Below are positions 15,427 to 24,080 of a stretch of DNA of 27,830 bases, one piece after another; within the stretch, counting starts at the first letter, position 1, and every line of letters starts with the position of its first letter. This DNA comes from CAYRTD01 sp964595055 (GTDB taxonomy: Bacteria > Bacteroidota > Bacteroidia > Bacteroidales > GCA-2748055), in the NCBI GenBank assembly GCA_964595055.1, contig CAZQOV010000023.1:1-27830 (forward strand), given 5' to 3'. Under the pieces are notes generated by a model. It worked only from the letters and a program-made list of their open reading frames with translations. It was not told the DNA's origin and did no database searches. The position numbers and the translations under genes were made by a program.

Positions 15427-16728
15427 ATGACCATCAACCTTATAACCCTGGGATGTTCTAAAAATCTGGTCGATTCAGAAAAACTTCTCCATCAGTTAAA
15501 AAAAAGCGGTCATGATGTGTACCACAATGCGGAAACCTTTGCCGATGCTATCATTATCAATACCTGTGGGTTTATTCTTGACGCTAAAACGGAATCCATA
15601 GAAAGCATTCTGGAGTATACCCGTGCGAAAAAGGAAGGCTTTATTGATAAATTAGTCGTAATAGGCTGCTTATCGGAAAGATACCGAGAGTCTCTAAAAG
15701 CAGAGATTCCGGAAGTTGATGCTTTTTTTGGGGTAAATGAATGGAGAGAAATAATTGCCTTTTTCAATGGAAAATATTATGAAGGACAGCTTTTCAAAAG
15801 AATTCTTTCGACGCCTTTACATTATGCCTATCTTAAAATATCGGAAGGATGTAACCGCAAATGCTCTTTTTGCGCAATTCCATCAATAAGAGGGAAGCAG
15901 GTTTCTTTACCCATCGATCAATTATTGAAGGAAGCACAGGAGCTTGCCGCCGGTGGTGCAAAAGAGCTCATTCTTATTGCACAGGAATTAAGCAATTACG
16001 GCCTGGATATTTACAAGAAAAAAGCTCTCCCTGAACTACTTGAGGAGCTGGTTAAAATTGATGCATTTCAATGGATACGCTTTCACTATATTTATCCGGA
16101 TAATTTCCCGACGAATGAGATTATAAAATTAATGCTGAAATATCCAAAGATTTGCAAATACCTGGATATACCGGTTCAGCATGCAAATGACAGTGTACTT
16201 AAAAGAATGAGAAGAGGACACAACCGAAAGGATGTAGAGCAGATCATTTCCGGATTCAAGGAAGTCATTCCTGAAATATCAGTCAGAACAACTGTGATAA
16301 CGGGATTTCCCGGCGAGACCCAACAGGAATACCAGGAGCTAAAGGAATTCGTAAAAAGGATGCAATTTGATCGCCTTGGAGTATTTGCCTATTCCCATGA
16401 AGAAGGCACTCCTGCCCATGAAATGAAGGATGATGTCCCTGATGCTTTAAAGAACCAAAGAATGGATGAGATCATGCACATTCAGGAAAAAATTTCTCTT
16501 CAACATAATCTCGAAAAAGTAGGCAAAAGCTTTAAAGTCCTTATTGACAGAAAAGAAGGAGAATTCTACGTCGGGAGAACAGAATTTGACTCCCCTGAGG
16601 TGGATAATGAGGTACTCATACCGGTTGAAGGAACAAAACTTCGAAAGGGTGAATTTTATGAAGTGGAAATATTTGATGCGGTTGAGTATGATCTGTTTGG
16701 GAGAGTAAGGGGGGATAATGTTCAATGA
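15427..16728 (+). CDS. rimO: Ribosomal protein S12 methylthiotransferase RimO
   Basis: This radical-SAM enzyme adds a methylthio group to the conserved aspartate of ribosomal protein S12. It has 433 residues. The N-terminal UPF0004 domain has the three iron-sulfur cysteines C10 (LGCSKN), C47 (NTCGF) and C81 (GCLSER). The radical-SAM domain has C142, C146 and C149 (CNRKCSFC), followed by PSIRGK (152-157). The C-terminal TRAM domain (about 366-430) binds the substrate. The LGCSKNLVDSE opening and the IPVQHAND segment (248-255) identify RimO within the MiaB family. The gene is complete, ending 18 nt before the assembly gap. It shares its translation theme with the upstream rpmB block and ftsY. 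Confidence 0.95.
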   Translation: MTINLITLGCSKNLVDSEKLLHQLKKSGHDVYHNAETFADAIIINTCGFILDAKTESIESILEYTRAKKEGFIDKLVVIGCLSERYRESLKAEIPEVDAFFGVNEWREIIAFFNGKYYEGQLFKRILSTPLHYAYLKISEGCNRKCSFCAIPSIRGKQVSLPIDQLLKEAQELAAGGAKELILIAQELSNYGLDIYKKKALPELLEELVKIDAFQWIRFHYIYPDNFPTNEIIKLMLKYPKICKYLDIPVQHANDSVLKRMRRGHNRKDVEQIISGFKEVIPEISVRTTVITGFPGETQQEYQELKEFVKRMQFDRLGVFAYSHEEGTPAHEMKDDVPDALKNQRMDEIMHIQEKISLQHNLEKVGKSFKVLIDRKEGEFYVGRTEFDSPEVDNEVLIPVEGTKLRKGEFYEVEIFDAVEYDLFGRVRGDNVQ

Positions 16729-16746
16729 ATCCCTTTTTCCAGGAGT

Positions 16747-16846
16747 NNNNNNNNNNNNNNNNNNNNNNNNNNNNNNNNNNNNNNNNNNNNNNNNNNNNNN
16801 NNNNNNNNNNNNNNNNNNNNNNNNNNNNNNNNNNNNNNNNNNNNNN
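16747..16846. other. Assembly gap (100 N)
   Basis: A run of exactly 100 undetermined bases, the conventional placeholder for a scaffold gap of unknown size. The true distance between rimO and clpC is therefore unknown. One or more genes could be missing here. Confidence 0.99.
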
Positions 16847-16860
16847 TCATAGCTTCATGA

Positions 16861-16896
16861 AATAAAAACATCCCCTTTACACGTAGTAAAAGGGAT
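16861..16896 (-). terminator. Rho-independent terminator of clpC
   Basis: On the minus strand, an 11-bp stem (16896-16886 with 16880-16870, one G-U pair) with a 5-nt loop TACGT is followed by GTTTTTATTT. It lies 30 nt beyond the clpC stop. Confidence 0.75.
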
Positions 16897-16925
16897 ATTT
16901 ATTTTTTAGTTTTCTTCAAAGAGAA

Positions 16926-19460
16926 TTAATCTTTTTCTGAATCTACACTTTTCTTTTTGGATTTCTGGATCTTGATCTTGATGTTTTCTTTTTTGGCGTC
17001 CAGACCCACAGAAAGTGTATCACCTTCACTTACCGAAGACTTAATTATAGCTTCAGCCATTGGATCTTCCAGGTATTTTTGTATGGCACGCTTAAGGGGA
17101 CGTGCTCCAAACTGGATATCGTATCCTTTTTCGATGATAAAATCTTTGGCTTCTGCGGTAATTTTCACTTTATATCCCAAACCATCTACTCTGGCATATA
17201 ACCCCTTCAGCTCAATATCGATAATATTATAAATATCTTCTCTTGAAAGGGTATTAAATAACACCACATCGTCGATACGATTGAGAAACTCGGGAGCAAA
17301 TGCTCTTTTTAAGGCTTTTTCAATGACCCCTTTAGCATGATCGTTTACGGTTTGCTGGCGGGCTTTGGTATTAAATCCAACCCCTGTGCCGAAATCTTTC
17401 AATTGTCGGGTCCCAATATTTGAGGTCATGATGACAATCGTATTTCTGAAATCAACTTTTCTTCCCAGGCTATCGGTAAGCTGTCCTTCATCCATTACCT
17501 GAAGAAGGATGTGATAAACATCGGGATGGGCCTTTTCTATTTCATCGAGAAGCACCACGGAATAGGGTTTTCTACGTACCTTTTCCGTCAGTTGTCCTCC
17601 TTCTTCATATCCGATATAACCGGGAGGGGCACCGACAAGCCTTGATACGGAGAATTTTTCCATATACTCACTCATATCGATTCTAACAAGATTATCGACG
17701 GTATCGAACAGGTATTGGGCCAATACTTTAGCAAGCTGGGTTTTCCCGACTCCTGTAGGACCAAGGAAAATGAACGTACCAATGGGCTTATTCGGATCTT
17801 TGAGTCCGGCACGGTTTCTCTGGATAGAACGAACAACTTTTTGAATCGCTTCATCTTGTCCAATCACACGGTTTTTCAGTTCATTACCCATGTTAAGCAA
17901 ACGGGCACCTTCTGCCTGTGCAATTCGTTGAACGGGAACTCCGGTCATCATAGCAACAACTTCAGCAACTTTATCTTCATCAACGGTTTCCCGATTCTGT
18001 GCCAATTCTCTTTCCCATTTTATTTTTTCCTGTTCAAGTTTTTCCAGCAGGTCTTTTTCACGATCGCGGAAACTTGCGGCTCGCTCAAAGTTTTGATTTT
18101 TGACTGCCCGGATCTTTTCTTTTTTTGTCTCTTCTATTTCATTTTCAAGATTTACGATATTATCCGGAACCACAATATTTGAGATATGTACCCGCGAACC
18201 AGCCTCATCGAGTGCATCAATGGCCTTATCCGGCAAATGGCGATCAGAAATGTAACGCTGCGTCAAATGAACACAGGCCTCCAATGCGTCTTTGGTATAA
18301 TTTACGTTATGGTGTTCTTCATATCTCTCCTTTATATTATTGAGGATTTCGAGGGTTTCATCAGGACCGGTAGGTTCTACCATAACTTTTTGAAAACGAC
18401 GTTCCAGAGCTCCGTCTTTTTCAATGTGCTGACGATATTCATCGAGAGTTGTTGCTCCAATACACTGGATGTCGCCTCTTGCAAGTGCAGGTTTAAGCAT
18501 ATTGGCTGCATCGAGGGATCCGGTAGCCCCGCCAGCACCAACAATGGTGTGGATTTCATCAATAAATAGAATGATATTGTTATTCTTGGCAAGTTCGTTA
18601 AGTATGGCCTTCATTCTTTCTTCAAATTGTCCGCGATATTTAGTACCGGCAACAATAGAAGCAAGATCGAGGGTCACCACACGCTTATCGAAAAGTACCC
18701 TTGAAACCTTTCTCTGAATAATCCTCATAGCCAGTCCTTCTGCGATAGCAGATTTCCCTACACCTGGTTCTCCGATAAGGATGGGATTATTTTTCTTTCT
18801 CCGGCTAAGAATCTGGGCAAGCCGTTCAATCTCAGTTTCTCTTCCAACAATGGGATCAAGCCTGTCTTCTTCGGCCGCTTTGGTGAGATCAATCCCAAAA
18901 TTATCCAGCACCGGGGTGTCGGAGGTTTTCCCGGCGGCTCCGGCTCCACCACCCGGTTTTCCTGTTCCGAAAGGGCCCTTGGCTTCATCATCTTCATCTC
19001 CCGGAAAATCTGCCTTGTTCTCGAAATTTTCATTTTCCAGTTCCAAACGAACATTCTCGTAGAATATGTTGTTTTCATTAAGGATCTGGGTGGCATGATT
19101 GTTTTCATCTTTCAGGATTCCCAGCAGAAGATGACCTGTATCGATCATGGTATCTTTAAGTGCTCTGGCTTCCAGGTATACAAGTTTAAGAACCCTTTCC
19201 GTGTTTTTATATAAAGGAAGATTGTCTGTATCGGTTATGCTGGATATCTCATCTTTTTTTATGCTGTCTTCCACCAGTTTCCTGAGATCATAAAGCTCTG
19301 CGCCCAGCATCAGAAGAATGTCTATTGCAACACCTTCTCCATCCCTTAACATTCCCAGAAACAGGTGCTCTACCGCAAGATGGTTATTCCCCAATCTTAT
19401 GGCTTCCTCCTTGCTGTAACTTAATACATCTTTTATTCTTTGCGAAAATTTTGCATCCAT
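16926..19460 (-). CDS. clpC: ATP-dependent Clp protease ATP-binding subunit / AAA+ unfoldase ClpC
   Basis: This 844-residue Hsp100 unfoldase feeds proteins to the ClpP peptidase or disaggregates them. An N-terminal Clp_N double repeat (about 2-145) is joined by a Gly-rich linker (162-175) to the first ATPase domain (Walker A GEPGVGKS 230-237, Walker B ILFIDE 297-302). The middle region has a UVR motif (about 445-478), which marks ClpC rather than ClpA or ClpB. The second ATPase domain has GPTGVGKT (567-574) and LLDE (637-640). The C-terminal D2-small domain with GARPLKR (785-791) is intact, and the tail is Lys-rich. It is divergent from gyrA. A terminator follows. Its ClpP and adaptor genes are not in the window. 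Confidence 0.96.
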   Translation of the reverse strand: MDAKFSQRIKDVLSYSKEEAIRLGNNHLAVEHLFLGMLRDGEGVAIDILLMLGAELYDLRKLVEDSIKKDEISSITDTDNLPLYKNTERVLKLVYLEARALKDTMIDTGHLLLGILKDENNHATQILNENNIFYENVRLELENENFENKADFPGDEDDEAKGPFGTGKPGGGAGAAGKTSDTPVLDNFGIDLTKAAEEDRLDPIVGRETEIERLAQILSRRKKNNPILIGEPGVGKSAIAEGLAMRIIQRKVSRVLFDKRVVTLDLASIVAGTKYRGQFEERMKAILNELAKNNNIILFIDEIHTIVGAGGATGSLDAANMLKPALARGDIQCIGATTLDEYRQHIEKDGALERRFQKVMVEPTGPDETLEILNNIKERYEEHHNVNYTKDALEACVHLTQRYISDRHLPDKAIDALDEAGSRVHISNIVVPDNIVNLENEIEETKKEKIRAVKNQNFERAASFRDREKDLLEKLEQEKIKWERELAQNRETVDEDKVAEVVAMMTGVPVQRIAQAEGARLLNMGNELKNRVIGQDEAIQKVVRSIQRNRAGLKDPNKPIGTFIFLGPTGVGKTQLAKVLAQYLFDTVDNLVRIDMSEYMEKFSVSRLVGAPPGYIGYEEGGQLTEKVRRKPYSVVLLDEIEKAHPDVYHILLQVMDEGQLTDSLGRKVDFRNTIVIMTSNIGTRQLKDFGTGVGFNTKARQQTVNDHAKGVIEKALKRAFAPEFLNRIDDVVLFNTLSREDIYNIIDIELKGLYARVDGLGYKVKITAEAKDFIIEKGYDIQFGARPLKRAIQKYLEDPMAEAIIKSSVSEGDTLSVGLDAKKENIKIKIQKSKKKSVDSEKD

Positions 19461-19505
19461 ATTATGTTATACAATTAGTATTTTTCAAATTACTTAATTT
19501 AACTT

Positions 19506-19513
19506 CAAATATA
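19506..19513 (-). promoter_or_regulatory. -7 element TATATTTG for clpC
   Basis: The minus strand reads TATATTTG, a full match to TAnnTTTG, 45 nt upstream of ATG 19460. The -33 element is weak (CTG at 23 nt spacing). No heat-shock operator was recognised in the 209-bp divergent region shared with gyrA. Confidence 0.4.
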
Positions 19514-19669
19514 GTAATAAAACAATAATCATTTATAAACAGTTCAGTGTTGAAAATTCATGTGTCATAATGTCTGTTTTACACAATAAATGATTATTTT
19601 CGTGAGTCTTTTAAGAAGGACAAATTTTAGACCAAAATAATAAAAATACAGTATAATTTTAATGATAAT

Positions 19670-22177
19670 ATGGCAGACGGAGAGAAGATATTAAAGATTC
19701 ATATAGAAGAAGAAATGAAATCTGCTTACATCGATTATTCGATGTCAGTAATTGTTTCAAGAGCTTTGCCCGATGTGAGAGATGGGCTTAAACCGGTTCA
19801 TCGCAGGGTATTATATGGTATGCAGGATCTTGGATTGTATGCAAATCGTGGATATAAAAAATCCGCAAGAATTGTGGGGGAGGTATTGGGAAAATATCAT
19901 CCTCACGGAGACAGTTCGGTTTACGATACTATGGTGAGAATGGCTCAGGTATGGTCCTTGAGGTATCCACTTGTAAACGGTCAGGGTAATTTCGGTTCCA
20001 TCGACGGAGACAGTCCTGCCGCCATGCGTTATACGGAAGCCAAACTGGAAAAGATCGCCGAAGAAACCATGGCGGATCTTGACAAGAATACAGTGGATTT
20101 TACCCTTAATTTTGATGATACCCTGGAAGAACCTTCGGTTTTGCCTACAAAAATACCCCTTCTGCTGGTAAATGGAGCAAGTGGAATTGCTGTAGGTATG
20201 GCTACCAATATGCCTCCGCACAACCTGAAAGACAGTATAAACGCGATAATTTCCTATATCGATGATAAAGAGGTTAGCATTTCAGAACTTACGGAAATAA
20301 TCAAGGCCCCCGATTTCCCTACCGGAGGCATTATTTATGGTTACCAGGGTGTTAAAGAGGCATACGAAACCGGAAGAGGCAGGGTAGTCATGCGGGCAAA
20401 AACCGACATTGAAGTTTCCCCGACAGGAAGAGAGACCATTGTTGTATCAGAGATCCCATACCTGGTTAATAAAGCTGAATTGATCCGTAAAATTGCAGAT
20501 CTTGTCAATGAGAAAAAAATTGAAGGGATTTCTTATGTAAATGATGAATCTGACAGAAGTGGGATGCGCATTGTCGTTATTTGTAAAAAAGATGCAATGG
20601 CCAATGTAGTTTTAAATCAACTACTAAAATACACCCAACTGCAAACGGCATTCAATGTTAACAACATTGCCCTGGTGAAAGGCAGGCCAAGAACACTTAA
20701 TCTGAAGCAGATCATTCAGCATTTTGTGAATCACCGGCACGACATTGTGGTTCGTCGTACGCGTTATGAGCTGGAACAGGCAGAGAAAAGGGCCCACATC
20801 CTGGAAGGTTTACTGATTGCTCTGGATAATCTGGATGCTGTAATCAGCTTAATCAGGGAATCAAAGACTGTGGAAGAAGCCCGTAGCGGCTTGATGTCAA
20901 ATTTTGAACTCACTGAAGAACAGGCAAGGGCCATACTTGATCTCAGGCTTCAGAAGCTAACGGGCCTGGAAAGGGAAAAAATCAAAGAAGAATATGAAGA
21001 ATTGCTCAAACAGATTGAGTATTACAAAAAGGTGCTTTCGGAAGAAAGCCTGAGAATGGAAATCATAAAAAATGAGCTTATTGAGATAAGAGACAAATAC
21101 GGGGATGAAAGGAGGACAGAGATCGTGCCCAATGCGGAGGAATTCAATCCGGAAGATTTCTACGCTGATGAAGACATGGTGATCACCATTTCAAATCTTG
21201 GATATATCAAGCGCACCCCTCTTACAGATTTTCGCACCCAGGGAAGGGGAGGAGTCGGTTCAAGAGCCGGCAGTACCAGGGAGGAGGACTTTCTGGCACA
21301 TTTATTCAGTGCCTCCATGCACAATACCTTGCTTTTCTTTACCGCCAAAGGAAAGTGTTTCTGGTTGAAAGTTTATGAAATTCCCGAAGGAACCAGACAA
21401 TCGAAGGGAAGAGCAATTCAGAATCTTATTAATATAGAACCCGACGATCAGATCATGGCTTTTCTGAATGTTAAGAGCCTCAAGGATGAAGAATACATTA
21501 AAAATAATTTCATTGTTCTCGCCACACAAAAAGGTGTCATTAAAAAAACCAGCCTGGAAGCCTATTCCCGTCCAAGACAAAATGGAATCAATGCCATAAA
21601 CATCAAAGAAGGAGATGCACTGCTTGAGGCCATGTTAACCAATGGAAATCATGAAATACTGATCGCTGTCAGATCCGGAAAAGCGATTCGTTTTCATGAA
21701 AAAACGGTCCGGGCCATCGGGAGAACGGCATCGGGTGTAAAAGGGGTCACTTTTTCAGAACCGGATGATAAGGTGATTGGAGTGATCTCTATGGAAGACC
21801 AGGAAAATGATGTGTTAGTCGTCTCCGAAAAGGGATATGGTAAGCGATCCTCTATAAATGATTACAGGATCACAAACCGGGGTGGAAAAGGAGTGAAGAC
21901 CATTAACATCACAGAAAAGACTGGAAAATTAATTGGAATTAAATCGGTTACAGATGAATCCGATCTGATGATCATAACCAAAACCGGTATTGTCATTCGT
22001 CTTTCTGTTTCAGAAATGAGAGTGATGGGGAGAGCTACCCAAGGTGTGAGACTCATTAACCTCAGAAATGGTGATGAAATTGCAGCCATTGCTAAAGTAC
22101 CTTCTGCAATAGAAGAAAGCCGGGAAATTGCTGAAGATCAGGATGTTAACCATGGAGTCTCAAAGAATAAAAACTAA
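19670..22177 (+). CDS. gyrA: DNA gyrase subunit A
   Basis: The DNA-cleaving subunit of gyrase, 835 residues. The winged-helix core holds the catalytic Y121 in AAMRYTEAKL. The quinolone-resistance region reads HPHGDSSVYD (77-86), with S82 and D86 as in susceptible enzymes. A tower and coiled-coil region (about 360-480) precedes the C-terminal six-bladed pinwheel (about 500-810), whose repeated ISNLGYIKRT-like, TQKGVIKKTS-like and VSEKGYGKRS-like blade motifs are visible. The GyrA box is degenerate, QGRGGVG (524-530), but at the right place. An acidic tail follows. Full length and the pinwheel favour GyrA over ParC. gyrB is not nearby. The TPR gene downstream has its own promoter. Confidence 0.95.
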   Translation: MADGEKILKIHIEEEMKSAYIDYSMSVIVSRALPDVRDGLKPVHRRVLYGMQDLGLYANRGYKKSARIVGEVLGKYHPHGDSSVYDTMVRMAQVWSLRYPLVNGQGNFGSIDGDSPAAMRYTEAKLEKIAEETMADLDKNTVDFTLNFDDTLEEPSVLPTKIPLLLVNGASGIAVGMATNMPPHNLKDSINAIISYIDDKEVSISELTEIIKAPDFPTGGIIYGYQGVKEAYETGRGRVVMRAKTDIEVSPTGRETIVVSEIPYLVNKAELIRKIADLVNEKKIEGISYVNDESDRSGMRIVVICKKDAMANVVLNQLLKYTQLQTAFNVNNIALVKGRPRTLNLKQIIQHFVNHRHDIVVRRTRYELEQAEKRAHILEGLLIALDNLDAVISLIRESKTVEEARSGLMSNFELTEEQARAILDLRLQKLTGLEREKIKEEYEELLKQIEYYKKVLSEESLRMEIIKNELIEIRDKYGDERRTEIVPNAEEFNPEDFYADEDMVITISNLGYIKRTPLTDFRTQGRGGVGSRAGSTREEDFLAHLFSASMHNTLLFFTAKGKCFWLKVYEIPEGTRQSKGRAIQNLINIEPDDQIMAFLNVKSLKDEEYIKNNFIVLATQKGVIKKTSLEAYSRPRQNGINAINIKEGDALLEAMLTNGNHEILIAVRSGKAIRFHEKTVRAIGRTASGVKGVTFSEPDDKVIGVISMEDQENDVLVVSEKGYGKRSSINDYRITNRGGKGVKTINITEKTGKLIGIKSVTDESDLMIITKTGIVIRLSVSEMRVMGRATQGVRLINLRNGDEIAAIAKVPSAIEESREIAEDQDVNHGVSKNKN

Positions 22178-22211
22178 GCGATTGTGAAACTTAAGGATTT
22201 TGGTATCTTTT

Positions 22212-22242
22212 TTGAACAAGAAAGAGAAAAATCTTATTTTTG
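22212..22242 (+). promoter_or_regulatory. Bacteroidota-type promoter for the TPR gene after gyrA
   Basis: TTG (22212-22214), 20 nt, then TATTTTTG (22235-22242) matches the consensus fully. The predicted start near 22249 leaves a short A-rich leader before ATG 22267, so the TPR gene can be expressed independently of gyrA. Confidence 0.65.
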
Positions 22243-22266
22243 GCGAATAAACAAAAACAATTTATA

Positions 22267-23571
22267 ATGAAACGTTTCTTAATTATTATTATGATTATAA
22301 GTGGCTTTCTTAACATGAAAGCCCAGGATGTCGTTCTGTTGAACTATAATACTCTTGAGAGAAAATATGAAAAGAGTAGTGAAAAAATTCAACATGAAAA
22401 GAAAAAATTAAAGGATAAAACCTGGTTCAAACATGGAATTATCCTCCAGGACATTTACAGAATAGGCCTTGAATACATTGGTGAAGGTACAAGTTTGACG
22501 GAATTTCAGCTTTACTATGACGATCCCATCAATACTGTCACCAAAGAGGAAAATGGCAGGGAAGTGAAAATCCTGGAATATGAAAATATGGATTATTATT
22601 TTATTAATGATGCGCTCTCGAGGTGGAAGAGAAAAAATATCATTACCGAAGATCCACTGGACAAAGCTTATGAAGCCTATCAAAAGACCCTGGAGCTTGA
22701 CGAAAAAGGCAAACGTAGAGATGATGTAAAAGAGCAACTGCAAGAATTGAAGCAACAGTTTGTGCAGGCTGGTATAAATTCCTATTACAATGAAAACCTT
22801 AAAGAAGCGCTTGCAGATTTTCAAATGATTCTAAATATCAATGAAATGGATATGTTCGAAGGGGTTGTGGATACCATTATGATACAGTACTCCGGTATTA
22901 TAGCCAGAGAGCTTGGAGAATATGAAGAAGCAGCCAAACACTATAAAAAACTTGCCAACATGAATTATGGCGGACCATCGGTATACTTAAATATTAGAAA
23001 TGATTATCTGGCCCTCGAAGATTCTACCATGGCCATAGAAATCATGGAAGAAGCTTTTAACAAATACCGGGATTCCGTTAATGTTGTGGCCAATCTCGTA
23101 GACCTGTATATCAATACCGGAAACATTGAACAAGGGCTTGAAAAGATTAACCAGGCCATTTCGGACAGTCCTGATAAAGGGGAGTTGTATTACTGGAAAG
23201 GGAGACTCTTATTGAATAGTGAAGATGAAGACAGGATCGAACAGGCCATTGAAGTTTACAAAAAAGCAGTAGAAAAAAATCCTGACCTGTATTATGTATA
23301 CTACGATATCGGATTTATCTATTTTCTGCAGGGACAAGATATATTCTCTCAAGCCGGACTTGAACAGGATTCAGAAAGTAGAAAACAAATCAATGAAATT
23401 GCTCAAGAAAAATATGAACAGGCTCTGCCAATGCTTGAAAAGGCTCTTGAGTTAAATGAAGAAAACATGGAAATTAAGAGAGAGACCCTGGATGTTTTAA
23501 AAAGGATCTACTACAAGCTAGGCATGACAGAAGAATATGATGAGGTAACAAAACAGCTCAAAAATCTTTAA
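22267..23571 (+). CDS. Secreted/periplasmic tetratricopeptide-repeat protein
   Basis: This 434-residue protein has a signal peptide (hydrophobic 4-17) and a likely cleavage after Q20 (NMKAQ-DVV), a common site in this phylum. Residues 28-165 are charged and helical without a clear family. TPR-like helical pairs follow from about 166 to 430, for example AREYEEAAKHYKKL-type units near 213-230, AIEIMEEAFNKY near 256-267, and EQAIEVYKKAVEKNPDLYYV near 325-344. No enzymatic motif is present, so it probably serves as a protein-binding scaffold. ATG 22267 fits both the signal peptide and the promoter. A nearby TTG at 22240 would lie upstream of the predicted transcript. From memory, a TPR gene after gyrA recurs in Bacteroidota. 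Confidence 0.85.
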   Translation: MKRFLIIIMIISGFLNMKAQDVVLLNYNTLERKYEKSSEKIQHEKKKLKDKTWFKHGIILQDIYRIGLEYIGEGTSLTEFQLYYDDPINTVTKEENGREVKILEYENMDYYFINDALSRWKRKNIITEDPLDKAYEAYQKTLELDEKGKRRDDVKEQLQELKQQFVQAGINSYYNENLKEALADFQMILNINEMDMFEGVVDTIMIQYSGIIARELGEYEEAAKHYKKLANMNYGGPSVYLNIRNDYLALEDSTMAIEIMEEAFNKYRDSVNVVANLVDLYINTGNIEQGLEKINQAISDSPDKGELYYWKGRLLLNSEDEDRIEQAIEVYKKAVEKNPDLYYVYYDIGFIYFLQGQDIFSQAGLEQDSESRKQINEIAQEKYEQALPMLEKALELNEENMEIKRETLDVLKRIYYKLGMTEEYDEVTKQLKNL

Positions 23572-23580
23572 AACATTAAG

Positions 23581-23623
23581 AAGGAGGAGGAATCAAAATG
23601 CTCCTCCTTTAGTTTAATTTTTT
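23581..23623 (+). terminator. Rho-independent terminator after the TPR gene
   Basis: AAGGAGGAG (23581-23589) and CTCCTCCTT (23601-23609) form a perfect GC-rich 9-bp stem with an 11-nt loop. A T-rich tail ending in TTTTTT follows (to 23623). The AGGAGG here is part of the stem and not a ribosome binding site. Confidence 0.75.
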
Positions 23624-23682
23624 CTACTTAACATAATATTAATTATAGGACAATGTAATTTATAGAATCATTTAATGTCCAT

Positions 23683-23690
23683 TATATTTG
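23683..23690 (+). promoter_or_regulatory. -7-like element before the doubtful small ORF
   Basis: TATATTTG matches TAnnTTTG fully and lies 29 nt before ATG 23720, but no TTG stands at the -33 position. Such matches are expected by chance in DNA this AT-rich. Confidence 0.25.
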
Positions 23691-23719
23691 AATCATATAA
23701 CTCCTTTTATTGATTACTA

Positions 23720-23980
23720 ATGAATCATATTGTGAATCTGGATCAGGAGTTTATGATTGACCTTCAGGATGCCTTCGACTACATGAATGCAAAAAATCAT
23801 AGAGATCCTTCGGTTATTTTTCAGGATCAGTTCGACTACATGATTTTTGCTTCAAAAATCATATTTAATTTCATAATTACCATATATTTATTATTCCGCT
23901 CTTCTCAGTTTATTGATTTTAATATGTCTGAATCCGGACAAAGCTGTATCAAATACGGACAGTTTGTTTTTGTTTTTTGA
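23720..23980 (+). CDS. Doubtful 86-residue ORF with internal duplication
   Basis: The frame encodes a peptide with a duplicated motif, DLQDAFDYM (14-22) and IFQDQFDYM (33-41), 19 residues apart, then one hydrophobic stretch (about 44-60) and a low-complexity end (FVFVF). A -7-like element precedes the ATG at a suitable distance. I recognise no family. The composition is AT-rich, and the frame may be a decayed fragment or chance. It is listed because the duplication is in frame. Confidence 0.22.
   Translation: MNHIVNLDQEFMIDLQDAFDYMNAKNHRDPSVIFQDQFDYMIFASKIIFNFIITIYLLFRSSQFIDFNMSESGQSCIKYGQFVFVF
23763..23862 (+). repeat. Imperfect direct repeat, 57-nt spacing
   Basis: TTCAGGAT occurs at 23763 and 23820, and TTCGACTACATGA at 23774 and 23831. 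Both blocks are offset by exactly 57 nt (19 codons). The copies then diverge and share AAAAATCATA at their ends. This is either a tandem duplication in a small gene or a non-coding repeat. Confidence 0.6.
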
Positions 23981-23991
23981 ACAGGGAAATG

Positions 23992-24024
23992 TTGATTAAA
24001 ACACTGATTATAAGAATATTTTCG
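23992..24024 (+). promoter_or_regulatory. Candidate promoter for the GRAM-like gene
   Basis: TTG (23992-23994), 22 nt, then TATTTTCG (24017-24024), with one mismatch to TAnnTTTG. The predicted leader to ATG 24081 is about 50 nt. Confidence 0.4.
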
Positions 24025-24080
24025 ATTATGGTATATTTTATGTAAAACAGAACTAAAGTGAAACTTTAAAATATCGCACC

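Larger units (their letters stand above)
23572..24080. other. 509-bp low-GC region between the TPR and GRAM-like genes
   Basis: The region starts with the TPR terminator (23581-23623) and ends with a candidate promoter (23992-24024) for the GRAM-like gene. In between is one doubtful 86-codon frame (23720-23980) with an internal 57-nt partial duplication and a -7-like element before it. No RNA gene or mobile element was recognised. Confidence 0.5.

Noticed and set aside
18781..19062. Ser/Pro-rich plus-strand frames inside clpC and similar frames in other genes
   Set aside because: They are antisense shadows of strongly conserved coding sequence, with no start context of their own.
16860..19460. 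ClpB or ClpA instead of ClpC
   Set aside because: The UVR motif in the middle region and the lack of a long ClpB-type coiled middle domain indicate ClpC.
22240..22266. TTG start for the TPR gene
   Set aside because: It lies inside the predicted -7 element, and the signal peptide begins at ATG 22267.
23581..23590. AAGGAGGAGG as a Shine-Dalgarno site for a downstream gene
   Set aside because: It is the left arm of a terminator stem, no start codon follows at the right distance, and this phylum rarely uses such sites.
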